From Deltaproteobacteria bacterium (GTDB lineage: Bacteria; Myxococcota_A; UBA9042; DTJE01), in assembly GCA_029547805.1 (NCBI GenBank), contig JAKPOP010000014.1, forward strand, positions 1 to 64,000: a stretch of 64,000 nucleotides of DNA. Reading direction: 5' to 3'. The position numbers and the translations under genes are program-made. This document shows positions 34,070 to 41,715 of this stretch, piece by piece. The notes under the pieces were generated by a model. That model searched no databases and was not told where the DNA came from. It saw only the letters and a program-made list of their open reading frames with translations. Numbering within the stretch: the first letter of the stretch is position 1; every line of letters starts with the position of its first letter.

Positions 34070-35245
34070 ATGGAGTGGAGGGATCGCGCACGACAGGGCT
34101 TTCGGGAGGCCTTCGGCCGGGACCCGGCCTTCGTGGCCGATGCCGGCGGCCGGGTCAACCTGATCGGGGAGCACACGGACTACCACGAGGGGTTCGTCTT
34201 CCCGGCGGCCATCGACCTCCGGACGCTGGCCGCGGCGGCTCCCCGGGCCGACGGACGGATCCGGATCCGGTCCGGCAACGTCGAGGAGGTGCGGGAGTCG
34301 TCGGTGGACGTCCTGCAGCCCCCCGGGGGGTTTCCCCCCTGGTGGGCCTACGCCGAAGGGCCCTTCTGGGCCCTCCGGGAGGCCCGCGTGCCGATCCCCG
34401 GCGCCGACGTCTGGGTCCGAGGCGAGGTCCCCCTGGGGGGCGGCCTCTCCTCCTCGGCGTCCATCCAGGTGGCCCTGACGGCCCTCGGGGCGGCCCTGGC
34501 CGGCCAGGCGCTGCCCCCGATGGAGGTCGCCCGGCTGGCCCGCCGGTCCGAAAACCTCTACTGCGGCGTGCCCTGTGGGGCGATGGACCAGGTGGCCTCG
34601 GCCTGCGGACTGGCCGGTCACGCCCTGCTGCTGGACTGCCGGACCCTCGCCATCGACCCGGTGCCCTTCCCCGGGCCCTGGGCCCTGGTGGTGGCCGACT
34701 CGGGGGTCCGGCACGCCGTCGCCGGGTCCGAGTACGCCCGACGGCAACAGGAGTGCGCCCGGGGCCTGGCGGTGGCCCGGAAGGCCTTCCCGGAGGTCCG
34801 GACGGCCCGGGACCTGACCCTGGATCACCTGGCGTCCATCCGGGCCGACCTGGACGAGACGGCCTTCCAGCGCCTGCGGCACGTGGTCACCGAGAACGAC
34901 CGGTGCCTCCAGGCCCGGGAGGCCCTGAAACGGCAGGACGGGTCGGCCCTGGCATCGCTGCTGGCGGGGTCCCACGAGTCCCTGGCCCGGGACTACGAGG
35001 TCTCCTGCCCCGAACTGGACCTGCTGGTGGAGATCGGCACGGGACTGCCCGGCAGCCTCGGCGCCCGGCTCACGGGGGCCGGCTTCGGGGGCAACACCGT
35101 CCATGTCGTCGACGGCGAGGCCGCCGAGGCCTACCGGGAGGCCCTCTTCCGTCGCTATCGGGACCGGACCGGCCGCGAGACCCCGATGCGCATCGTCCAC
35201 CCGGACCAGGGCGTCCGCTGCCTCCCGCTGGCCACCGGAGAGTGA
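34070..35245 (+). CDS. galK: Galactokinase
   Basis: A 391-residue GHMP kinase that makes galactose-1-phosphate from galactose and ATP (Leloir pathway). Seen: the galactokinase signature GRVNLIGEHTDYHEGFVFP near residues 25-43, the ATP-binding PLGGGLSSSASIQ motif, and the C-terminal GTGLPGSLGARLTGAGFGG motif. Length and motifs fit GalK, though related sugar 1-kinases (N-acetylgalactosamine, arabinose) share them. It is followed 7 bases later by a UDP-sugar pyrophosphorylase gene and preceded by a cupin gene, which links it to the sugar-uptake genes upstream. The start at ATG 34070 is supported by GAGGAG. Confidence 0.92.
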   Translation: MEWRDRARQGFREAFGRDPAFVADAGGRVNLIGEHTDYHEGFVFPAAIDLRTLAAAAPRADGRIRIRSGNVEEVRESSVDVLQPPGGFPPWWAYAEGPFWALREARVPIPGADVWVRGEVPLGGGLSSSASIQVALTALGAALAGQALPPMEVARLARRSENLYCGVPCGAMDQVASACGLAGHALLLDCRTLAIDPVPFPGPWALVVADSGVRHAVAGSEYARRQQECARGLAVARKAFPEVRTARDLTLDHLASIRADLDETAFQRLRHVVTENDRCLQAREALKRQDGSALASLLAGSHESLARDYEVSCPELDLLVEIGTGLPGSLGARLTGAGFGGNTVHVVDGEAAEAYREALFRRYRDRTGRETPMRIVHPDQGVRCLPLATGE

Positions 35246-35252
35246 GGACGCC

Positions 35253-37040
35253 ATGAACCTGCCACCGATCCTCTCCCGCCTGCCATCGATCGCGATCGAT
35301 CGCCTGGACCCCGACACGCTCGGGCGCCTGGAGGTCCTCCACCAGGCGGGCTTCCTGGAGCCCGCCCTGGCCCAGGTGCCTCCCGATGCCCCTCCCGAGA
35401 CCTGGGAGACCCTGATCGTGGACCTGGCCTCCTGCGACCTGGACTGGATCTCGGGCCTGCGACAGGCCCTCCAGAGCCCCCCGGCCCGGTGGGACCCCGG
35501 GGACCTGCAGCCCGTCGCAGCCCTGTCCCTGGAGGACCCCCGCAGGGATTCCTGGCGCGACCTCGGAATGCAGGTCCTGGCTCAAGGGGGCGTCGCCTCC
35601 CTGGTCTTCGCCGGCGGGGCCGCGACCCGCTTCTTCTCCGAGGCCGCCGGCGACCCGGAGGTCGAGGCCCTCCGGGACCGCCTGGGCACCCATCCGCCCA
35701 AGGGGCTGTATCCCCTCTACCCCGTCCTGCGGCGGAACTTCCTGGAGGTCTTCCTGGCCGAGGCCCTGGAGGCGGGTCTGGCGGTCGGGCGCCTGCCGCC
35801 GGTGGTCTGGATGACCTCCCGGCAGACCGACCGGGCCATCCGACGCTGGCTCGAGGAGGACTACCGGGAATCCTTCCCCAGGGACCTCGTCCGGCTGATC
35901 CCCCAGCAGGAGCACCCCCGCCTGGACCCCCAGGGGCGACTGGTGGTGGACCCCGAGGGCCACCTGGTCCGGACCGGGGACGGCCACGGCGGCGTCTTCC
36001 GGGCCCTCTGCCGGACCGACGACGGCCCGGCGCCGCGGGACCTCCTGCGGCAGCAGGGGATCCGGACCCTCGTGATGCACAACGTGGACAACGCCCGGTC
36101 CCGGCCCTTCGAGCCCTCTCGCCTGGGGGTCCATGGGTCCTTCGGTTTCGCCTTCACGATGACCGTGGCCCCCCGGGCCCACGTCCGGGAGAAGGTCGGC
36201 CTGGTGGTCCGCCACGCCGGTACGGGCCGCATCGAGGTCATCGAGTACTCGGTCTGCCCGCCGGAGGTCGCCGACGCCCGGGACCCCGACGGCCGACCGC
36301 GGTTCCGCCTCGGGCACCTCAACACGAACCTGGTGGACCTGGCCGCGATCCGCCCCGACCTCCCCCGGACCCTCTACACCGGCAAGAAGGTCGCGGTGGG
36401 GGACCGCCAGGTCGAGACCGCATCCCACGAGATGCTGAACCAGCACCTCTCGGGCCTGCTTCCGCCGGACCGGGTCGGGGTGCTGGAGGTCCCCCGGGAG
36501 GACTTCTTCCTGCCCACCAAGAGCCTCCGGGGAGAGGACAGCCTCGCGAGAACCCGGGAGGCCCTGGTCCAGGGGCACCGGGACCGACTGCGAGATGCCG
36601 GGGCCCAGGTGGACCCCTCGGCCTGGATCGAGCTGCATCCCTGCCTGGCCGAAGGCCCCTGGCCCCTGGGAACGCTTCGGGACTGGGAGGTCGGTCCCGG
36701 AAGCACGCTCGCCCTGGCGGCAGTTCACGGCCCCTCGGGAGCCCCGCCGCTGGGTGCCGGGTTGCGCCTCGGGGAGGGAGCGACGCTGGTGGTCGATGCG
36801 GATCGGCCCCGGGGCCCCCTGGCGATGGACCCCGAGACCCGGCAGGTCCGGGAGGACCCCGCCGAGGCCGGGCATCTGGCCCTGGGCCGGGGGGTCGTCG
36901 TGGCGCCCGGGGCCCGCATCCGGGTCCGGATCCGCGGCGACGGGTGCCTGGTGATCCCCGACGGAGCCCTGCTGTCCGGAGAGGCGGACCTGGTCGTCCC
37001 GGAGGGGGAGACCCGGATCTGGTCCTCGGGGATAGAATAG
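35253..37040 (+). CDS. UDP-sugar pyrophosphorylase (UDPGP family)
   Basis: A 595-residue nucleotidyltransferase of the UDPGP/UAP family, which forms UDP-sugar from UTP and a sugar-1-phosphate. Seen: the nucleotide-binding loop LVFAGGAATRFF (canonical 'L.GG.GTR(L/M)'; one Gly changed to Ala here), PKGLYPLYPV, VWMTSRQTDRAI, GDGHGG, and LVMHNVDNARS. The C-terminal third, beyond the catalytic domain, carries sequence resembling a left-handed beta-helix (GAPPLGAGLRLGEGATLVV). Coupling to galK (7 bases) suggests that the natural substrate is galactose-1-phosphate, giving UDP-galactose without GalT. This is inference. It is longer than simple UGPases, and resembles plant-type USP in extent. Confidence 0.82.
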   Translation: MNLPPILSRLPSIAIDRLDPDTLGRLEVLHQAGFLEPALAQVPPDAPPETWETLIVDLASCDLDWISGLRQALQSPPARWDPGDLQPVAALSLEDPRRDSWRDLGMQVLAQGGVASLVFAGGAATRFFSEAAGDPEVEALRDRLGTHPPKGLYPLYPVLRRNFLEVFLAEALEAGLAVGRLPPVVWMTSRQTDRAIRRWLEEDYRESFPRDLVRLIPQQEHPRLDPQGRLVVDPEGHLVRTGDGHGGVFRALCRTDDGPAPRDLLRQQGIRTLVMHNVDNARSRPFEPSRLGVHGSFGFAFTMTVAPRAHVREKVGLVVRHAGTGRIEVIEYSVCPPEVADARDPDGRPRFRLGHLNTNLVDLAAIRPDLPRTLYTGKKVAVGDRQVETASHEMLNQHLSGLLPPDRVGVLEVPREDFFLPTKSLRGEDSLARTREALVQGHRDRLRDAGAQVDPSAWIELHPCLAEGPWPLGTLRDWEVGPGSTLALAAVHGPSGAPPLGAGLRLGEGATLVVDADRPRGPLAMDPETRQVREDPAEAGHLALGRGVVVAPGARIRVRIRGDGCLVIPDGALLSGEADLVVPEGETRIWSSGIE

Positions 37041-37076
37041 ACCCGGCCCCTGCCTCGTCGAACCCTTGGAGTCGTC

Positions 37077-37658
37077 GTGGAGCCGCTGGAACGGGACCTG
37101 GTGCTGGCCGCGAAACGGGGCGACCGGAAGGCCTTCCAGGACCTGGCCCAGCGATACTACGGGAGGATCTACCGGATGCTGCTGGCCCTGACCCATCGTG
37201 AGGAGGAGGCCCAGGACCTGGCCCAGGAGACCTTCGTCCGGGCCCTCCAGGGCATCGGGTCCTTCCAGATGGGGTCGGGCTTCTACACCTGGCTCTACCG
37301 CATCGCCCACAATGTCTTCGTGGACCGCTACCGGCAGCAGCGGAACCAGCGGGAAACCAGCGACTACGAGGACGGCCGGAAGGTGCAGCCGGCCCTGGGG
37401 GCCGAGACTGACTCGCGGCCCCTGGAGCCGTCCCGGATGGTGGAGGCCCAGGAGCGCCTGGAGGTGGTCCGCCAGGCCATGGCGCTCCTGAAGCCCGAAC
37501 ACCAGGAGATCCTGGTCCTCCGGGAGGTGGAGGGACTGTCCTACGAGGAGATCTCCGAGACCCTGGGCCTCAAGATGGGGACCGTGATGTCCCGATTGTT
37601 CCACGCTCGGATGCGCCTCCGGGAGGTCCTGGAGGCCCGACTGGGGCGCCACGGTTGA
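37077..37658 (+). CDS. ECF-type sigma factor
   Basis: A 193-residue extracytoplasmic-function sigma factor (RpoE-like). Region 2: YYGRIYRMLLALTHREEEAQ, DLAQETFVRALQ and FYTWLYRIAHNVFVDRYRQQ. Region 4: LKPEHQEILVLREVEGLSYE then EISETLGLKMGTVMSRLFHA. A long acidic linker separates them. The start is GTG 37077 with GGAG 6 bases before. The downstream gene overlaps its end region closely (start 12 bases after the stop) and encodes a membrane-bound anti-sigma-like protein, so the pair is a standard sigma/anti-sigma unit. Confidence 0.92.
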   Translation: MEPLERDLVLAAKRGDRKAFQDLAQRYYGRIYRMLLALTHREEEAQDLAQETFVRALQGIGSFQMGSGFYTWLYRIAHNVFVDRYRQQRNQRETSDYEDGRKVQPALGAETDSRPLEPSRMVEAQERLEVVRQAMALLKPEHQEILVLREVEGLSYEEISETLGLKMGTVMSRLFHARMRLREVLEARLGRHG

Positions 37659-37669
37659 GGGAGGGGACG

Positions 37670-38116
37670 ATGGACCGTCGCAAGGCCATGCGGATCGCCG
37701 ACGGGGAGGCCCCGGAACAGGACCTGGACCCCCGACTGCGGGCCGAGGTCGAGGCCTTTCGGGCCCTGTCGGACGAGGTCCGGGAGGCGGCCACCCCGAG
37801 GCGGGCGCCCCCGGACTTCGAGGCCTTCTTCCGGGGGGTGGAGGCGCGATACGAGGCGGCCCGGGAGGCCCGCTCCGATCGGGGCCTGGCCCGGTGGTGG
37901 AAGGGGATCCGGGAACGGCCCCTCTGGTGGATGGCCCCCGTGGGTGCCGCCCTGGCGGCGGCGGCCCTGCTGGCCCTGACGGTTCCCGGGGAACGGGCCC
38001 CGAACAACGCCTGCTTCGTGGATTCGTACGACCTGGATCGGGGGTCGGTGGTGATCGACCAGGACCCGGACGACCCGTCCCGGGCAACGGTGATCTGGTT
38101 CCTGGAGGAGGGGTGA
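37670..38116 (+). CDS. Putative anti-sigma factor (single-pass membrane protein)
   Basis: A 148-residue protein. ATG 37670 (MDRRKAMRIADGEAPEQ) has GGAGGGGACG before it. The N-terminal 80 residues are cytoplasmic, helical and Arg/Glu-rich. One TM segment lies at about 89-110 (WWMAPVGAALAAAALLALTV). The last 35 residues, outside the membrane, are acidic (DLDRGSVVIDQDPDDPSRAT). No zinc-binding HXXXCXXC is seen. Position between an ECF sigma factor and a secreted-protein gene supports the anti-sigma role. Confidence 0.72.
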   Translation: MDRRKAMRIADGEAPEQDLDPRLRAEVEAFRALSDEVREAATPRRAPPDFEAFFRGVEARYEAAREARSDRGLARWWKGIRERPLWWMAPVGAALAAAALLALTVPGERAPNNACFVDSYDLDRGSVVIDQDPDDPSRATVIWFLEEG

Positions 38117-38117
38117 G

Positions 38118-38582
38118 ATGCTTCGACGCGGGATCAGGGTCTGGGTCTTCGCGGCGGCAACCCTGGCACTGGCAGCCTCGGCGATGCCACGGAAAGCGGC
38201 GGCGGAACCCCGGGCCGAGGTGACCCTGACGGTGATCCTGGCCAGACGGGAGCCGCCGAAACTGCATCCCGGTCTGCAGAAGATGTGGGACACCCTGCGG
38301 CGGTCCTTCGGGGACAAGTTCTCCTTCTTCGACCTGGCCGGGGAGACCTCCCGACGGCTCGCCGAGGGGGAGCGGGTCGAGACGACGCTGCCCAACGGGG
38401 ACCGGTTCGCGGCGATCTTCCAGGGCGTGACCGAGGACAAGGGGCTGCTCCGGATCCACCTGGAGATGGGGGAGTTCCGGACCAAGGTCCGGGTGCATGA
38501 CGGCGGCGTCTTCTTCCAGGCAGGGCGACGGCATGGGGACGCCACCGTGCTCATCGGCGTCCGGGCGGCCCTGGTTCCCTGA
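38118..38582 (+). CDS. Secreted protein of unknown function, ECF unit
   Basis: A 154-residue exported protein starting at ATG 38118, overlapping the anti-sigma stop region. Residues 1-29 are a signal peptide (VWVFAAATLALAASAMPRKAAAEP). The mature part is mixed alpha/beta with 'LHPGLQKMWDTLRRSFGDKF' and 'TTLPNGDRFAAIFQGVTEDKG'. I recognise no family. As the third gene of the sigma/anti-sigma unit, it may be the sensor or the main target of that system. Confidence 0.72.
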   Translation: MLRRGIRVWVFAAATLALAASAMPRKAAAEPRAEVTLTVILARREPPKLHPGLQKMWDTLRRSFGDKFSFFDLAGETSRRLAEGERVETTLPNGDRFAAIFQGVTEDKGLLRIHLEMGEFRTKVRVHDGGVFFQAGRRHGDATVLIGVRAALVP

Positions 38583-38648
38583 CCCCTCCCGGCCCGAGAC
38601 GACCCGTCCCCCCGTTCCCGGGACCCCCTCCGTTGCAAAACCTCCGGT

Positions 38649-38676
38649 TTGACAAGGAAGGTTCCTCGGCTACACT
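38649..38676 (+). promoter_or_regulatory. Promoter of pgk-tpiA-secG
   Basis: TTGACA (38649-38654) and TACACT (38671-38676) are separated by 16 bases, 44 bases before the pgk start. It falls in the 137-base gap after the ECF unit. Confidence 0.6.
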
Positions 38677-38719
38677 TGCGCCTCGGCTCGATCCGCCCGG
38701 TCTGGGGCGAGAGGCCCGG

Positions 38720-39895
38720 ATGGACCTGCTTCGGGGAATTGAGAAACTGGAAGCCCTGCCCCTCGAGGGGCGGCGGCTCCTGCTCCGGGTGGACCTCGAC
38801 TGCCCGGTGGAGGACGGCTGCATCCTCGACGACCGGAAGATCCGCAGCGTGGTCCCGACGGTCCGGCAGGTGCTCGCGGCGGGGGCCCGGCTCGTGCTGG
38901 CCTCCCACCTGGGCAACCCGCAAGGGCGCCGGATGCCGGGGCTCTCGATGGTCCCGGTGGGCCTGCGCCTGGCGGAACTGCTGGACCAGGAGGTCTATCT
39001 CCCGGAGGACGTCGTCGGAGACGGCCCCCGAAAGGTGGTGATGGAGCGCATGGACGGGGAGGTCGTGCTGCTGGAGAACCTGGCCTTCCACGCCGAGGAG
39101 GAGCAGGGGGACGACCTCTTCGCCCAGCAACTGGGGCACCTGTGCGACCTCTATGGGATCGATTCGCTGGCCCTCTGCGACCGTCGCTGGGCCTCCATCG
39201 TGGCCCTCCCGAGGCACGTCCACTCCCGGGGAGCGGGAATGGCGCTCTACCGCGAACTGTCGCAACTGAACCGCCTCTGCGGATCCCTGGACCAGCCGGC
39301 GGGCATCCTCCTGGGCGGAAGCCAGTTGAAGGACCGGATGGCGTTGATCCAGGCCTGGCAGGGCAAGGTCCGGACGATGGCCTTCGGGGGCCGCCTGGGT
39401 TGGATGATGGCCCAGGCGCCGTCGGCGGCGGAACGGGAGGATGCGGAACTGGCCCGGCACCTGCTGGCCCGGGCCCGGGCCCGGGAGATGGACGTCCGGC
39501 TGCCCATCGACCTCCGGGTCGTGCTGGAGGACGGCACCGAGACGGTCGTGGGGGTCCGGGAGGTCCCCGGCGCGGCCCGCATCCGGGACATCGGACCCGA
39601 GACGGCCCAGGACTTCTCCCGGGCCTTCGCGGACCTTCGGACGGTCTGGTGGAACGGAACCCTCGGGGACCCCGGGGAGGAGCCGACGGAGGAGGGCACG
39701 GAACGCCTGGCCCGAACACTGGTCCGGTGCCGCTGCGCCAGCGTCGTGGTGGGCGACGACACGGCGGCGCTGGTGGGCCGCCTGGGGCTCACGCCCTTCT
39801 TCACCCACGTCTCGGCCGGCGGCGATGCGGCCCTGCGGCTCCTGGAGGGACAGGACCTGGACGCCCTCAAGGCGATCCGGGAGGGAGGCAAGTGA
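38720..39895 (+). CDS. pgk: Diverged phosphoglycerate kinase homologue
   Basis: A 391-residue PGK-family protein of normal length (glycolysis: 1,3-bisphosphoglycerate + ADP to 3-phosphoglycerate + ATP). The fold markers are present, but many ligand-binding residues differ. VDFN becomes VDLD (Asn to Asp27), the substrate Arg of 'TRI' is Lys40, HLGR is HLGN (Asn66), LEN.RF is LENLAF (Ala122), and the Lys of GGAK is Gln202 (GGSQ). The C-terminal GGG..E..G motif is GGDAALRLLEG. So it may be an inactive or substrate-shifted relative. Its place directly before tpiA and secG, usual for real pgk genes, argues that it is the main copy's locus. ATG 38720 is preceded by GAGAGG. The stop overlaps tpiA (TGATG). 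Confidence 0.85.
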   Translation: MDLLRGIEKLEALPLEGRRLLLRVDLDCPVEDGCILDDRKIRSVVPTVRQVLAAGARLVLASHLGNPQGRRMPGLSMVPVGLRLAELLDQEVYLPEDVVGDGPRKVVMERMDGEVVLLENLAFHAEEEQGDDLFAQQLGHLCDLYGIDSLALCDRRWASIVALPRHVHSRGAGMALYRELSQLNRLCGSLDQPAGILLGGSQLKDRMALIQAWQGKVRTMAFGGRLGWMMAQAPSAAEREDAELARHLLARARAREMDVRLPIDLRVVLEDGTETVVGVREVPGAARIRDIGPETAQDFSRAFADLRTVWWNGTLGDPGEEPTEEGTERLARTLVRCRCASVVVGDDTAALVGRLGLTPFFTHVSAGGDAALRLLEGQDLDALKAIREGGK

Positions 39896-40662
39896 TGGAT
39901 GCAGCGAACCGGCGGCCCTTGATCGCCGGCAACTGGAAGATGCACCTGGATGCCGCCGGCGCGGCGGCCCTGGCCCGGGAGGTCGTGCAGCGGACCGGCC
40001 GGTTCCGCCAGACGGACGTCTGCGTGCTGCCGGCGTTTCCCCTGATCCCCGCGGTGGCCCGGGTCCTGGAGGGCTCCTCGGTGGGCCATGGCGCCCAGGA
40101 CCTCAGCGCCGAGGAGGAGGGGGCCTTCACGGGCGAGGTCAGCGCCCGGATGCTCACCAGCCTGGGATGCCAGTACGTCTGCATCGGGCACTCGGAGCGG
40201 CGGGAGTACCACCTGGAGTCGGACGAACTGGTCCGGCGAAAACTGGAGCGGGCCCTGGCGGCGGGCCTGACCCCCATCGTCTGCGTGGGGGAGAAACTGG
40301 CCGAGCGGGACCGGGGCGAGACCTTCGCCCGGGTGGAGCGACAGGTGACCGTGGGCCTTGCGGGCATCGATGCGAAGGCCATCGAGCGGGTCGTGATCGC
40401 CTACGAACCGGTCTGGGCCATCGGGACCGGACGCAACGCGACGCCAGCCCAGGCCCAGGAGGTCCACGAGTTCCTCCGGGGCCTGCTGGCCCGGTTCCAC
40501 GGACCGGAGATCGCGCGGCGGATCCGGATCCTCTACGGGGGCAGCGTGAAACCGGGAAACGCCCGGGAACTGCTGGCCCAGCGGGACGTGGACGGGGCGC
40601 TGGTGGGCGGGGCCAGCCTCTCGGGGGAGTCCTTTGCCGCCATTGTCGAAAGCGCGGGGTGA
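39895..40662 (+). CDS. tpiA: Triosephosphate isomerase
   Basis: A 255-residue TIM barrel that interconverts dihydroxyacetone phosphate and glyceraldehyde-3-phosphate. Seen: AGNWKMH (substrate Lys), YVCIGHSERR (catalytic His), AYEPVWAIGTG (catalytic Glu), and the phosphate-binding loop LYGGSVKPGN. All catalytic residues are canonical, in contrast to the pgk relative next to it. The start at ATG 39895 overlaps the pgk stop by one base, so translation is probably coupled. Confidence 0.97.
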   Translation: MDAANRRPLIAGNWKMHLDAAGAAALAREVVQRTGRFRQTDVCVLPAFPLIPAVARVLEGSSVGHGAQDLSAEEEGAFTGEVSARMLTSLGCQYVCIGHSERREYHLESDELVRRKLERALAAGLTPIVCVGEKLAERDRGETFARVERQVTVGLAGIDAKAIERVVIAYEPVWAIGTGRNATPAQAQEVHEFLRGLLARFHGPEIARRIRILYGGSVKPGNARELLAQRDVDGALVGGASLSGESFAAIVESAG

Positions 40663-40665
40663 CAC

Positions 40666-41043
40666 ATGGAATTCCTGTTCGGCCTGATGATCGCGTTTCA
40701 CATCCTGGTGTCGGTGCTGCTGATCGTCGTGATCCTGCTCCAGCCCGGACGAGGTGGCGGGGGCATGGGGGCGGTGTTCGGCGGCGGGTCCTCGACCTCG
40801 ATCTTCGGGGGCCGGGGGGCCACCACGGTCCTGAGCAAGGCCACGGGAATCCTGGCGGCCATCTTCATGGTGTTGTCGGTGGCCATCGCCCTCACGGGGT
40901 CCGAGCGGAGCGTGGTCTCGGAAGTCCAGGAGGCGCCTGCACCCGCGGCACCGGCCCCCGCGGCACCGGCGCCCCAGGCTCCCGCGGCACCGGCGCCCCA
41001 GGCTCCCGCGGCTCCGGCGCCCCAGGCCCCCGAGTCCCCGTGA
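40666..41043 (+). CDS. secG: Preprotein translocase subunit SecG
   Basis: A 125-residue SecG of the SecYEG channel. The first helix is FLFGLMIAFHILVSVLLIVVILL and is followed by QPGRGGGGMGAVFGGGSSTS, the conserved loop. The second helix is TGILAAIFMVLSVAIAL. The C-terminal 40 residues are Ala/Pro repeats (APAPQAPA units, encoded by near-identical 24-base DNA repeats from about 40960 to 41030), a tail longer than usual. It starts 4 bases after the tpiA stop. The tpiA-secG order is a common bacterial arrangement. Confidence 0.95.
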   Translation: MEFLFGLMIAFHILVSVLLIVVILLQPGRGGGGMGAVFGGGSSTSIFGGRGATTVLSKATGILAAIFMVLSVAIALTGSERSVVSEVQEAPAPAAPAPAAPAPQAPAAPAPQAPAAPAPQAPESP

Positions 41044-41067
41044 CCCCATGAGCCGGGAGAGGGGATC

Positions 41068-41580
41068 ATGGACGCCCTCCAGGCCATCCTGACCCGTCGG
41101 AGCATCCGGCAGTACCAGCCGGACCGGCCCATTGCTCCCGAGACGGTCGAGATGCTGCTCCGGGCGGCGATGGCCGCCCCCTCGGCCCGCAACCTGCGCC
41201 CCTGGGAATACCTGGTGGTGGAGGATCGCCAGGTGCTGGATTCCCTGTCCCGGGTCCATCCCCACGGCCGGATGCTGGCCCAGGCGCCCCTCGCCATCGT
41301 CCTCTGCGCGGACCCGGGCCGCCAGCCCCTCGAGGGATACTGGCTCCAGGACCTGTCGGCGGCGACCCAGAACCTGCTGCTGGCCGCCCATGCCCTGGGC
41401 CTGGGGGCCGTGTGGTTGGGGGTGCAGCCCCGGCCGGAGCGGGAGGCCGCCCTCCGGGAGGTCCTGGGGGTCCCGGACCCCATCCGGATCGGGATGGTGG
41501 TGGCCATCGGCCACCCGGCCGAATCGAAGGAGCCTGTGGACCGCTACGATCCCCACCGGGTGCACCGCGAGCGGTGGTGA
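41068..41580 (+). CDS. Nitroreductase-family flavoprotein
   Basis: A 170-residue FMN-dependent oxidoreductase of the nitroreductase family. Seen: ILTRRSIRQYQPDRPI and MAAPSARNLRPWEYLVVED at the N-terminus (FMN-phosphate contacts), then AATQNLLLAAHALGLGAVW and VVAIGHPAES near the end. NAD(P)H-dependent reduction of a quinone, nitro or similar group is expected; the specific substrate is unknown. It is 25 bases after secG and ends 135 bases before glnA. Length is typical of the short subgroup. Confidence 0.9.
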   Translation: MDALQAILTRRSIRQYQPDRPIAPETVEMLLRAAMAAPSARNLRPWEYLVVEDRQVLDSLSRVHPHGRMLAQAPLAIVLCADPGRQPLEGYWLQDLSAATQNLLLAAHALGLGAVWLGVQPRPEREAALREVLGVPDPIRIGMVVAIGHPAESKEPVDRYDPHRVHRERW

Positions 41581-41715
41581 CCCCGGATCGCGACGACGAC
41601 CGCCCCCCGAGGATGCGGATCCAGCACGGCGTTTCGTGGTGCCCTTTCTCCTCGTCCGGTGATATATCTCCGATTCCCTGCAGGGGAACGGCCGCTTCGG
41701 CCCCAAGGAGGCAAG

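Noticed and set aside
41620-41660. A sigma-54 site before glnA
   Set aside because: I looked for GG-N10-GC spacing of the TGGC...TTGC type and found none that fits.
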